From: JAHJRN01 sp043805355
Lineage (GTDB): Bacteria; Patescibacteriota; Patescibacteriia; 2-12-FULL-60-25
Direction of reading: 5' to 3'
NCBI GenBank assembly: GCA_043805355.1
Contig: JAZDIB010000016.1
Location: 1-38,668 of the forward strand
Length of the DNA: 38,668 nt
A program made the position numbers and the translations under genes. Below are positions 15,247-22,916 of the stretch, piece after piece. Under the pieces are notes generated by a model. It was not told the origin of the DNA. It saw only the letters and a program-made list of their open reading frames with translations, and did not search any database. Numbering within the stretch: position 1 is the stretch's first letter; each line of letters starts with the position of its first letter.

Positions 15247-15275
15247 GTTATAGCATCGGTCGACCGCGAACGCAA
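15247..15275 (-). promoter_or_regulatory. Sigma70-type extended -10 promoter upstream of pseB
   Basis: Minus strand: -35 TTGCGT (complement of 15270-15275), exactly 17 bases, then -10 TATAAC (complement of 15247-15252) preceded by TGC, the extended -10 dinucleotide. The predicted transcription start is near 15240, leaving a leader of about 14 bases before the pseB ATG. This falls in the only sizeable gap (58 bases) between the upstream and downstream modules, so the pseudaminic-acid genes can be transcribed independently. Confidence 0.6.
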
Positions 15276-15284
15276 GCATCGGGC

Positions 15285-16229
15285 CTAGAGATAATCCGCG
15301 AGTTCTTCGGCGTTTTTCAGCTTCACGATTTCCGGAAACGGGAGGCGACAGCGGGCGGATTCGTCCAGGAAGACGCTGATCGCCCTCTTGCCGCAGATGA
15401 CCACAGCGGCGAGCGCCATGGTCTCGACGCCGACGACGACCGGAGCGGACGCGATATCCTCGCACAGCGTCCTGCCATCCGAAACGCGGATGTCGAGCGA
15501 CGCGCCGGATGCGGCAACGACCGCATCGAATTTCCCGCGCGGCTCGGCCGGGTGGAGGCGGATGATCAGCCGACGGTCCGGGGCATGCCGGACGACGACG
15601 CCGATGACGGCCTCGAGGACCTCGGTCTCCGTGAACGAGATCGGTTCCATGTCGCCGAGCGCGTTGACGCCCGAGTCGATCGGTTCGCTGACGAACAGAA
15701 TCGCCTGTGGATCTTCCGTAATCTTCCGCATCGCCTCCGCGAATTCCTCCTTCATCTCCACGAAGGCCTGGTTCGGGACAAGGCGGACCGTGCGGCCCGA
15801 AAAATCCCTTTGCGCGATCTCGACCGCATGCGAATCCCCGACCCATAGCTCGTCAGGCAGATTCCGTTCCCATCCTTCATGCGGATATAGGAATCGCTCC
15901 CGGTAGTTCACCCAGTGGTCCAGATAGCTGACGGTCGGGATGCCGCGTGCCTTGGCGGCGCGGATGAGGTCGGTCTCGAAGGAAGACGACCAACTCGGAT
16001 TCGCGATGACCATCTCGAGCGGTCCGCACCTCTCGAGGAGCGCCTCCGCGTCGGCATCGTCCGGATACGCCATGAACGGGACTCCTTTCCTCGTGAACGG
16101 CTTGATCGCGGCGCCGGACGCGTGGCAGATCCACGTCTTCTCGTCCCGATGCCGCTTGATGTATGCCGAAACGACGTCCGCGTCGCCCGCGCACCCGCTC
16201 GCGACCAGGACCTTCGGCGCCGGACTCAT
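15285..16229 (-). CDS. GT-B-like protein, candidate nonulosonate glycosyltransferase
   Basis: A 314-residue soluble protein I cannot assign to a named family with confidence. Two Rossmann-like halves are apparent: KVLVASGCAGDADVV with VIANPSWSSSFE in the first, and ILFVSEPID with LIIRLHPAE (222-230) and VVVGVETMALA (265-273) in the second. An HP dipeptide after a hydrophobic strand, followed by a conserved Glu or Ser region, is shared with bacterial sialyltransferases, Kdo transferases and CDP-glycerol transferases. It is the last gene of the upstream module (ATGA overlap with the ACP stop) and adjoins pseB. Transfer of the CMP-nonulosonate is a reasonable guess; an NDP-sugar hydrolase replacing PseG is another. 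Confidence 0.55.
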   Translation of the reverse strand: MSPAPKVLVASGCAGDADVVSAYIKRHRDEKTWICHASGAAIKPFTRKGVPFMAYPDDADAEALLERCGPLEMVIANPSWSSSFETDLIRAAKARGIPTVSYLDHWVNYRERFLYPHEGWERNLPDELWVGDSHAVEIAQRDFSGRTVRLVPNQAFVEMKEEFAEAMRKITEDPQAILFVSEPIDSGVNALGDMEPISFTETEVLEAVIGVVVRHAPDRRLIIRLHPAEPRGKFDAVVAASGASLDIRVSDGRTLCEDIASAPVVVGVETMALAAVVICGKRAISVFLDESARCRLPFPEIVKLKNAEELADYL

Positions 16230-16483
16230 GCGAGGTGCCGCTCAATCGTCCCGATCAGCCCCCGTATCGTGCCGAAATCCTCATCCTGAAAATCCTCGTT
16301 CGTGAAACGGAAGTCGAATCGCGTTTCGGCGACCGACACGAAGGAGATGAACTTGAAGGAATCGACCCACTTCTCGACGAAATAGTTCACGTCAAGCTGC
16401 CGTTCGAGATCCTCGGAGGAGCGGCCCGTCTCCGTGACGAACCATTGTTTGACGAATTCCGCGACCTGATTCGAGGGGTCCAT
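16226..16483 (-). CDS. Acyl carrier protein (stand-alone, pathway-specific)
   Basis: An 85-residue acidic helical protein. The phosphopantetheine site is Ser42 in WVDSFKFISF; the usual DSL motif is DSF here, with the hydrophobic helix after it as expected. Acidic residues cluster after the site (TNEDFQDEDF). The sequence differs clearly from housekeeping AcpP, whose motif is GADSLD. An acyl or amino-acyl group would be carried as a thioester, loaded by the AMP-ligase at 19136-20644 and used by an acyltransferase; AcpS at 21671-22132 would modify it. The stop overlaps the next gene as ATGA, and the cyclase-family gene ends five bases upstream. Confidence 0.82.
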   Translation of the reverse strand: MDPSNQVAEFVKQWFVTETGRSSEDLERQLDVNYFVEKWVDSFKFISFVSVAETRFDFRFTNEDFQDEDFGTIRGLIGTIERHLA

Positions 16484-16488
16484 ATGCG

Positions 16489-17169
16489 TCAGGAAAAAAG
16501 GAAGACGCGCGCGGGCGACCCGTCCGCCCCCCGGATCTTGAGGGGAACCGCGGCGATCGACCATCCTTCGAGCCGAGTCACGTCCTCGAGATTCGCCACG
16601 TACTCGACCATCACGACCCCGGCGCCGAGCAGGAGCTTGTGGATGGGCGAATCCTTGGGACTGCCGAGGTTCTCCCCCCTGAGAACGATGCGGCTGTCGT
16701 CCGGCGAGGGAGTGTCCATCGCGACCAGTTCGATGCCCTGGTCGATGAGATACCGTGCGGCCTCCTCCTCGAGATATGGATACCCCTGATAGAATCGGGG
16801 CGACCCCCAGTGCTTCCCCCATCCGTATTTCAGGAGGACCTTCCTGGTCGTGAGACTCCCCTTCAGCATGCCGGCGGTGACCGAGGCGTTCTCCCCCAAC
16901 CCGGTGAAATCGAGAATCGTCACGGGTCCGAACAGCCGTTCGAGCGGAAGCTCGTGGATCGCCTTCCCGCCGGGGATGAAGTGGAGCGGGGCATCGACGT
17001 GCGTGCCCGAATGCGAACCGAACGTGACTTTCCGTGTTTCCCTCCCTTCCTTGCCGTGCGTACCCATCCGCTCGATGGAGACCGTGGGATGCCATGAAGA
17101 CCCGAAGGTCAGCATGCCTTCGTGGATCTCGTGCGTGAGGTCAATCATCTCGTGGGTTTCGGGCGACAT
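16489..17169 (-). CDS. Cyclase-family metal-dependent hydrolase (kynurenine formamidase-like)
   Basis: A 226-residue PF04199 protein with the signature HSGTHVDAPLH (53-63), whose His and Asp residues bind divalent metal. A further conserved block is AMDTPSPDD (about 149-157). Family members hydrolyse formamides or catalyse cyclisation or lactone/amide opening in aromatic and polyketide pathways. Its substrate here is unknown; hydrolysis of an amide, lactone or carrier-bound intermediate in the acyl pathway is plausible. It lies between the class I aminotransferase (six bases) and the ACP gene (five bases). ATG 17169 or the internal Met8 could start translation. Confidence 0.82.
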   Translation of the reverse strand: MSPETHEMIDLTHEIHEGMLTFGSSWHPTVSIERMGTHGKEGRETRKVTFGSHSGTHVDAPLHFIPGGKAIHELPLERLFGPVTILDFTGLGENASVTAGMLKGSLTTRKVLLKYGWGKHWGSPRFYQGYPYLEEEAARYLIDQGIELVAMDTPSPDDSRIVLRGENLGSPKDSPIHKLLLGAGVVMVEYVANLEDVTRLEGWSIAAVPLKIRGADGSPARVFLFS

Positions 17170-17175
17170 ATCCGG

Positions 17176-18369
17176 TTACGGTACATCCTTCTCGTCCTCC
17201 GGGGCAATCTCCACGAACCTCCGCAGCCGCCTGACGAATTCCGCGATGTCCTGGTTCGAGACGGCAAGGCAGACGCGCAGATACCCCTCGCCCACGTCCC
17301 CGAACGCGATGCCGGGGACGGTCGACACCGATTCCTGTTCGAGGAACAGGGAGGCGAACCGCGCCGAGGAGGCCATGACCTGACGGATGTCGATGAACGC
17401 GTAGATCCCACCCTGGGGGCGGACCATCCCGATGCGCGGAATCGTCCGGCACTCCCGTTCCAGATCGTCGAGGTTGCGCTGGTACTGATCCAAGGAGAAC
17501 CGGACGAACGATTCCTCGTCGCGGAGCGCCTGCAATGCGCCGTACTGGAGAAAGGTCGTGGGGCACGTGACGGAATTCTGCTGGAGCCTGTCGATGGCGT
17601 CGATCATGTCTCCCGAGGCGAATACGAAGCCGAGCCGCCAGCCGGCCATCGCATAACTCTTCGAGAACCCATCGACGACGATCCCGTGGTCGAGCTTCGG
17701 GTCGACCTGATGCAGCGAATGGTGCTCGTGCCCCCGGAAGAGGAGACGGCCGTAAATCTCGTCCGAGATCAGGAGGATGCCGCTCCGCGCGCAGAGCCGA
17801 TGGAGGTCCTTGAGCGCCGCGAGGCCGATGGCATGCCCCGTCGGGTTGTTCGGGCTGTTGAGGATCAGGGCCTTCGTCCGTGGCGTGACCTTAGATTCCA
17901 CCGCATCGATCGCCGGGGCGAATCCGTCCGCGCCCGAGAGTCCGACGTGGACGGGGACGCCATCCGCCAGCTTAATCATCTCGTCATAACTGACCCATGC
18001 GGGAGTCATGACGATGACCTCGTCCCCGGGGTCGAGCGTCGCGAGGAGCGCATAGAGGATCGCCTGCTTCGCGCCTGGCGTGACGATAACGTTCCGATCC
18101 GGATCCAGTTCGACGCCAAACCGATCCCGAGCCATCCCGCAGAGGGCCTGCCTCAGCTCCGGCACTCCGCGGCTGTGGCTATACCCCGTCAGCCCGCGCT
18201 CGAGCGCGTCGATCGCCGCCTTCCGTATCCCCGGGGGCGTCGGGAAATTCGGCTCCCCCGTCTCCATGCGGAGGACGGGCGTCCCGCTCCGTTCCAGTTC
18301 ACGCGCGCGGTTGGCGAGCGCGACGATGGACGACGGGTTCAACTGCAGGGATCGTCTGGAAAATTTCAT
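17176..18369 (-). CDS. Class I/II pyridoxal-phosphate aminotransferase
   Basis: A 397-residue fold-type I aminotransferase of the aspartate aminotransferase group (AspB-like). Landmarks are TGEPNFPTP (37-45), SPNNPTG (172-178), SDEIYG (202-207), the PLP Lys237 in GFSKSYAMAG, and Arg245 in GWRLGF. It would convert a 2-oxo acid to an amino acid or the reverse. Co-occurrence with an aldolase that can make 4-hydroxy-2-oxo acids suggests transamination of such a product before activation by the ligase. ATG 18369 overlaps the VOC gene stop as ATGA. Substrate specificity cannot be told from the sequence. Confidence 0.87.
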   Translation of the reverse strand: MKFSRRSLQLNPSSIVALANRARELERSGTPVLRMETGEPNFPTPPGIRKAAIDALERGLTGYSHSRGVPELRQALCGMARDRFGVELDPDRNVIVTPGAKQAILYALLATLDPGDEVIVMTPAWVSYDEMIKLADGVPVHVGLSGADGFAPAIDAVESKVTPRTKALILNSPNNPTGHAIGLAALKDLHRLCARSGILLISDEIYGRLLFRGHEHHSLHQVDPKLDHGIVVDGFSKSYAMAGWRLGFVFASGDMIDAIDRLQQNSVTCPTTFLQYGALQALRDEESFVRFSLDQYQRNLDDLERECRTIPRIGMVRPQGGIYAFIDIRQVMASSARFASLFLEQESVSTVPGIAFGDVGEGYLRVCLAVSNQDIAEFVRRLRRFVEIAPEDEKDVP

Positions 18370-19139
18370 ACCTTCCGGGTCTGATGGACGACCGAGAAGA
18401 CCTCGGCGATCTCGCCATGGTCCCCGTATGCGAAAAAGACGTCGAGCCCCTTCCCGTCGATGACGACGGACTCGATGGGGGTCACGGAGATGCCGTCGCA
18501 GATCAGTCGTTCGCGCTCATGTCCCGCATCGGTCGCGACGAAGGCGAGGCAGCTGAACCCCGTCACGTCGAGCCGCGGTGCGGTCCCGGCGTCCGCGCGC
18601 GACCGCACCTCGAGCGTACAGACCCGGCCGGCGAACGGGGAATCCCACCGGAGCTCGTTCCCGAGCGTGCCTTCCATCGCCTCCACGAAACCGAAGGACC
18701 GCCAGAATCCGATGGTCCTGGCGGGATCCGACGTGACGGACACCAGTCGGTCGAAGACGAGACGCGCGCGCGGAGCTGTCCCGCGGACCTCGGCCCGGAA
18801 TTCGAGTGGGCCCGCCGAGACCGTCACGTGACCGTCTCCGGTCGTCCCGTCGTCGCGGACCGTCCACTCCGAAGGGATGTCGCCGAAAGACGGCATCAGG
18901 TTCGACTCGCCGGAAGACTCGTCATGATCGTGGATGAGCTCGATGGGGATGCTCGCGTCCGCACCCATCAGGACCAGGTCCTGGGTCGGCGCGCGCCGCG
19001 TCAGGAACGGCTCCTTGATAGCGGGATTCCCGATCCGACGTTCGACGAACCGCGTGACGTAGCCCGCGGATTCGAAAATGCCCGCGTCACGTGTGACGTC
19101 TTCCGAGACGAAGGCGACGTGGTCGATGCCGATAATCAT
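18366..19139 (-). CDS. VOC-superfamily (glyoxalase/dioxygenase-fold) protein
   Basis: A 257-residue protein with two vicinal-oxygen-chelate modules. The first opens with IIGIDHVAFVSEDV (His7 a likely metal ligand) and contains IELIHDHDE; the second runs from about FDRLVSVTSDPARTIGFWRSFGF to GEIAEVFSVVH, where a Glu ligand is expected. In the second module the usual His is replaced by Leu, so only one complete metal site may form. Family members include epimerases, lyases, dioxygenases and methylmalonyl-CoA epimerase. In this operon it probably modifies an acyl or 2-oxo acid intermediate. Overlaps with both neighbours are ATGA. Confidence 0.75.
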   Translation of the reverse strand: MIIGIDHVAFVSEDVTRDAGIFESAGYVTRFVERRIGNPAIKEPFLTRRAPTQDLVLMGADASIPIELIHDHDESSGESNLMPSFGDIPSEWTVRDDGTTGDGHVTVSAGPLEFRAEVRGTAPRARLVFDRLVSVTSDPARTIGFWRSFGFVEAMEGTLGNELRWDSPFAGRVCTLEVRSRADAGTAPRLDVTGFSCLAFVATDAGHERERLICDGISVTPIESVVIDGKGLDVFFAYGDHGEIAEVFSVVHQTRKV

Positions 19140-20644
19140 GTCTTGCCCGAAGCGTTACCATATAACGCTCTCAAGGCACGCATGTCAATCTTCCCGTTGA
19201 TGTTCCTCGGGACATCGTCCAGACGGAAGAACTCGTCGATGCGGCACGCGGGGCCGAGGCGTTCGACGACGCGTGCGCCGATCGTGCCGAGCGACCGCTC
19301 GGTGAACCGGCCCTCCCGCGGCACGTACATGCAGACGGTCTTCTCGCCGAGGGAGCCGTCAGGGATCCCCAAGACGACCGCGGATTCGATCTCATCGCTG
19401 TCCGCGAGGACGGACTCGATCGACCTCGGACTGATGTTGATCCCTCCGCGGATGATGATGTCCTTCTTCCTCCCCGTGATTGCCAGATGTCCATGCGCGT
19501 CGACCGTCCCGATGTCCCCGGAGTCGAAGGTCTGTCCACGATCGCGATCGCCGTCCGTCTCGTGTCGATATCCCTGGAACATCCATTCCGCCCGGATGCG
19601 GATCTCGTCGTCCGGTCCGAACGTCACCTCGACACCGTCCAACGGCGATCCGACGCCCCCTTCCGCGCATCGGTCCCCTGGGCGTTCGGTCGAAACGAAC
19701 AGCGTCTCCGACAGGCCGTAGCTCTCGTACAGCTCGATGCCGTACCTCTCCATGAACATCTTCTTCGTGCGGGGATCGAGCGGCGCGGTGCCCACGCATC
19801 CCATCACCCGCGCCTGCCGCGCGTAGTCCGCCCCCAGTGTGCCGCGATCGACCTTGAGGAGGATCGACAGGATGGCGGGGATGAACCAGAACGTGTTGAC
19901 GCGATGGCGGATCGGGTCGTCCCAGAACGACAGGGCCGAGGAGATGGAGAACCGGTCGCCGACCACAATCGAGCTCCCCGACAGCAAGGGCATCAGCCAC
20001 AAGTTCAGGATACCCGCCATATAGGTCATCGGCAGGTCGTGGTAGAAGACGTTCCCCTCATCGAACGAGAAGCGTTCCGCGAAACGACGTGCGCTGAGCG
20101 CGAGGTTCCCGAACGAGTGCCTGACGCCTTTCGGGACGCCCGTCGATCCCGACGTGAACGCGATAAGGAACGTCGATGCCGCGTCGACCGTCAGGAGCGC
20201 GTCGACGGACGCGGACGGTCCCCCGCCCGACGTGGGTCCGAGCGGGACGAGGTCGGCCGGATCGATCGTCGTCCGTGCGGCCCCCGCCCGTTCCGGCACA
20301 TCGGTGATGAGAAGCTTCACGTCGATCTGCGAAAGGATACCTTCGACCTCGTCCTTGCCTTTGAGCGGGTCGATCGGCACGACCGTATACCCGCCGAGGA
20401 GCGACGCGAGATACAGGACGAGGAGCCGGACGGAGTTCCCCATTATCAGCACGACGGTCTCTCCCCCGGCCAATCCGTGGGCACGAAGACGGGCAGCGCA
20501 GGAGACCGCCTCGTCGAGATATTCCCGATACGTCCATGAACGGCCGTCATGCGCATCTATGAGGCACGACGCATCCGCATGCGCCCGAAACGCCTCCACG
20601 AGCGCATCGACGCTAGGCTGGACGTTCCTGTTCTCCGCCGACAT
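19136..20644 (-). CDS. AMP-dependent acyl/amino-acyl ligase (ANL superfamily)
   Basis: A 502-residue adenylate-forming enzyme that activates a carboxylic acid with ATP and passes it to a thiol. The core motifs are intact: FTSGSTGVPKGV (P-loop), YGLSET, SGDIGTVD, GRKKDIIIRGGINISP and the C-terminal NINGKIDM with the catalytic Lys. It resembles stand-alone ligases that load carrier proteins (DltA-like logic) or CoA. With an ACP and AcpS in the same operon, ACP is the probable acceptor. ATG 20644 gives a 32-base overlap with the end of the aldolase gene; no closer ATG exists until well inside the domain. Substrate is unknown: hydroxy acid or amino acid both fit the neighbours. Confidence 0.88.
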   Translation of the reverse strand: MSAENRNVQPSVDALVEAFRAHADASCLIDAHDGRSWTYREYLDEAVSCAARLRAHGLAGGETVVLIMGNSVRLLVLYLASLLGGYTVVPIDPLKGKDEVEGILSQIDVKLLITDVPERAGAARTTIDPADLVPLGPTSGGGPSASVDALLTVDAASTFLIAFTSGSTGVPKGVRHSFGNLALSARRFAERFSFDEGNVFYHDLPMTYMAGILNLWLMPLLSGSSIVVGDRFSISSALSFWDDPIRHRVNTFWFIPAILSILLKVDRGTLGADYARQARVMGCVGTAPLDPRTKKMFMERYGIELYESYGLSETLFVSTERPGDRCAEGGVGSPLDGVEVTFGPDDEIRIRAEWMFQGYRHETDGDRDRGQTFDSGDIGTVDAHGHLAITGRKKDIIIRGGINISPRSIESVLADSDEIESAVVLGIPDGSLGEKTVCMYVPREGRFTERSLGTIGARVVERLGPACRIDEFFRLDDVPRNINGKIDMRALRALYGNASGKT

Positions 20645-21674
20645 ATCTGTCGAATCCGAATTTCCCGAAATAGATCTCCTCGCCACCCTGCATCCTCTTC
20701 GCGATGTCCTCGAGCTTCGCGACGTCGAGGTTGACCTTGTCGATCTTGCACATCTCGATGATGAGCAGGATGGGGTTGACGTTGAACTTCGCCGCGCATG
20801 CCTGGATGTGCGGCATGTAGCTCGAATGGAATTCGGCGAATCCCGACGTGATGTCGAGCGGCATCCGTCCCCTCACCCTCAACAGGGGCTGGATATAGTC
20901 CTGCCCAATCTCGAAGAGCTTCAGGATGTCGAGGTCCATGTGGTATCCCCGTTTCAGCAGGGCGGCGACGAGGATCTCGGTCACGGCGTTGCCCGCGCTC
21001 CTGCCGAGCCCCTGCAACGACGCGTCGACGAACTGGATACCCATGTCCGCGGCCGCGATGCTGTTCGAGACCGCCAGGCCAAGGTTGTCGTGCGCATGGA
21101 ATCCGACCGGGATATCCGACACCGCCCGGATCGCCTTGAAATACCTCTCGATGTCCTCGGCGAACATCCCTCCGGCCGAATCGACGATGTACACCATGTC
21201 CGCGCCATATCCTTCGGACAGCTTCACGTTCCTCGCGAATTCCTCCGGGGAGACGGCGTAGGATTTCATGTAGTTCGCGGCGACGAACATGCCGTGCCGC
21301 TTCGCCGTCCTGATGAACGGCTCCGATGCGGGAACGTCGGACACGTTCGTCCCGATCCTGACGAAGCCCATCCCGTGGCGTTTCGCGAGATCGAGGTCCT
21401 CCAGCCTGGCGATACCCGGGATGCAGAACATCCCGTATGTCGCCTTCGTAAGGACCTGTTCCGCGGCGATCATATATTCCTCGTCGGACTGGATCGCGCG
21501 TCCGAACCCGGATTCGCTTGCATGTAGGCCGACGCCGTGGCCGATTTCGATATATTCCACGCCGGCGTCCTCGAGCCGGCGGCAGATGAGGCGGACGTCC
21601 GAGGAGGTGAACGAAAAATCGATCTCGTAGCTCCCGTCCCGGATCGTCGTCTCGAGCAATGTGACGGTCTTCAT
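20613..21674 (-). CDS. DRE-TIM metallolyase, 4-hydroxy-2-oxovalerate aldolase-like
   Basis: A 353-residue HMGL-like (PF00682) barrel with a C-terminal DmpG-type communication-like domain. The metal site is present: Asp13 in TTIRDG, and His193 and His195 in GFHAHDNLG. EIGHGVGLHASESGFG parallels the aldolase subfamily. In DmpG/BphI aldolases the catalytic His sits three residues after the DRE-type Asp (RDGxH); here that position is Tyr16 (RDGSY), so chemistry or substrate may differ. The enzyme would join pyruvate (or cleave to it) with an aldehyde, giving a 4-hydroxy-2-oxo acid. No acetaldehyde dehydrogenase partner is present. It overlaps acpS as ATGA. Confidence 0.83.
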   Translation of the reverse strand: MKTVTLLETTIRDGSYEIDFSFTSSDVRLICRRLEDAGVEYIEIGHGVGLHASESGFGRAIQSDEEYMIAAEQVLTKATYGMFCIPGIARLEDLDLAKRHGMGFVRIGTNVSDVPASEPFIRTAKRHGMFVAANYMKSYAVSPEEFARNVKLSEGYGADMVYIVDSAGGMFAEDIERYFKAIRAVSDIPVGFHAHDNLGLAVSNSIAAADMGIQFVDASLQGLGRSAGNAVTEILVAALLKRGYHMDLDILKLFEIGQDYIQPLLRVRGRMPLDITSGFAEFHSSYMPHIQACAAKFNVNPILLIIEMCKIDKVNLDVAKLEDIAKRMQGGEEIYFGKFGFDRYVGGEQERPA

Positions 21675-22132
21675 AGGGTCTTGTCGTCGATAAACGCGAC
21701 CGCGATCGCGTAGCCGTCCGCATGGGACAGGCTCAGTTTCAGAAAACAGCGACACGCGTCGTCGAGATGCAGTTCGACCCCGGGAGCGCCGTCCGCATCC
21801 GTCGTGATCGCGATCTTGGCGTATTCGGCCGGGGTGAACCGACGTCCCATCACGGAGCCAAGCGCCTTCATGACGGCCTCCTTCCCTGCATATCGGGCCG
21901 CGAGATGCTGCGCCGGATTCGCCTTCGAGAAGCAGTACGCGATCTCCTCGGACGTGAAGACGCGTTCGATCAGAGAGCTTCGTCTCGCGAGCCCCTTGAA
22001 CCGTCCGATGGATTCGATATCTACCCCGATGGAGGGGAAATCGTGCGGACCTGAAGGACGGGCTTCGCGGCGCGCAGCCTTCCGCTTGGGCGTCTTCGAT
22101 TCAGGACGCCGGCTCTCGGGAAGTCGTTTCAT
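21671..22132 (-). CDS. acpS: Holo-acyl-carrier-protein synthase (AcpS-type phosphopantetheinyl transferase)
   Basis: A 153-residue enzyme transferring phosphopantetheine from CoA to the Ser of an ACP. Metal and catalytic motifs are present: Asp38 in IGVDIES and Glu85 in RYAGKEAVMKALG. Typical AcpS starts almost directly with this IGxDI strand and is about 120 residues; here about 34 basic residues rich in Arg, Lys and Pro precede it. ATG 22132 overlaps the acyltransferase gene stop as ATGA, so this extension appears to be real coding sequence. It is very likely dedicated to the ACP encoded five genes downstream, though it could be the only AcpS of the genome. Confidence 0.88.
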   Translation of the reverse strand: MKRLPESRRPESKTPKRKAARREARPSGPHDFPSIGVDIESIGRFKGLARRSSLIERVFTSEEIAYCFSKANPAQHLAARYAGKEAVMKALGSVMGRRFTPAEYAKIAITTDADGAPGVELHLDDACRCFLKLSLSHADGYAIAVAFIDDKTL

Positions 22133-22914
22133 TCGGTGACGTAAAAAGGTTCTTTCAGGAAAAAGCACGGATCGGTATCCAGGACCTTCATGCCCTGATC
22201 GAAACAGTCGGTGAAGTCGACCAGCTGGACCGGGGCGCCTGCGAACGTCGATGCCCGGACGAGGCCGAGCGAATCCATGTGCTTCTCGAAACGGGAAAAA
22301 TCGTACGGCTTCGATTTCCGGTTGCGCAGGAACGCGAGGAACGGGCCTTCGACGAGCTTCCCGTCACGATAGACCGGATGGAAGAACGCCTTGTGGTAGC
22401 AATGCGAGACGCCGTAGAGATGCTCGACGTAGTGGAGGAAGCTGCACGTTTCGCCCAACGTGATGCCCAGATAGAGGCACTTCGCCTTCAGGATATGCAG
22501 GCGATGGTACACGGACCCCCATCCGAACAGGGAACGCGAGACGCCGTCGCAGATGTCGTGGCTCTTCGAGCCGATGGCCGTGACCGAACCGATCGGATGG
22601 AAGGAACGGACGGCCCCGGGCATCCGTCGGATATGTTCGGTCAGGATCCCCGCCTCGGAAGGCGTCTCCTCATAGACGAACGGTTCGCCGTAGGTGCTGT
22701 ATCGCGTCGTATACGTGATGACGACGATCGTACCTTCGGGATATCCGACCGCATCGAGCAACGGGTCGAGAAAGATGCGGATGAATTCCTCCTGGTCCGA
22801 AGCGAGCCCCCCGAACCGGAAGAGGCGCGCATGGACGTAGACCGTATCGCCTTTCTGGATACCGATCCGCCCGAGGGTCTCCCTCAATTCCTGCGCGTGC
22901 GCGTTCGTCCCCAT
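22129..22914 (-). CDS. AAC(3)-family N-acyltransferase
   Basis: A 261-residue member of the aminoglycoside 3-N-acetyltransferase family (PF02522, YokD-like). Family blocks visible are GDTVYVHARL, the aromatic TYTTRYSTYGEPF, the SEAGILTEHIRR segment, AVRSFHPIGSVTAIG with the conserved HP, and LGITLGETCSFLHYVEH. Chromosomal members in glycan clusters acylate amino sugars rather than antibiotics. With ACP, AcpS and a ligase beside it, the acyl donor is probably the acyl-ACP. The start is ATG 22914; a GTG at 22920 would overlap the preceding stop as GTGA and add two residues. Confidence 0.85.
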   Translation of the reverse strand: MGTNAHAQELRETLGRIGIQKGDTVYVHARLFRFGGLASDQEEFIRIFLDPLLDAVGYPEGTIVVITYTTRYSTYGEPFVYEETPSEAGILTEHIRRMPGAVRSFHPIGSVTAIGSKSHDICDGVSRSLFGWGSVYHRLHILKAKCLYLGITLGETCSFLHYVEHLYGVSHCYHKAFFHPVYRDGKLVEGPFLAFLRNRKSKPYDFSRFEKHMDSLGLVRASTFAGAPVQLVDFTDCFDQGMKVLDTDPCFFLKEPFYVTE

Positions 22915-22916
22915 AG

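Noticed and set aside
19487..20539. Plus-strand open frame opposite the AMP-ligase
   Set aside because: Composition is Arg/Asp/Glu-rich without motifs; the ligase on the other strand has all core motifs in order.
22129..22914. AAC(3) homologue as an antibiotic-resistance gene
   Set aside because: Its neighbours are ACP, AcpS and sugar enzymes with overlapping reading frames, so a biosynthetic acyltransferase is far more likely.
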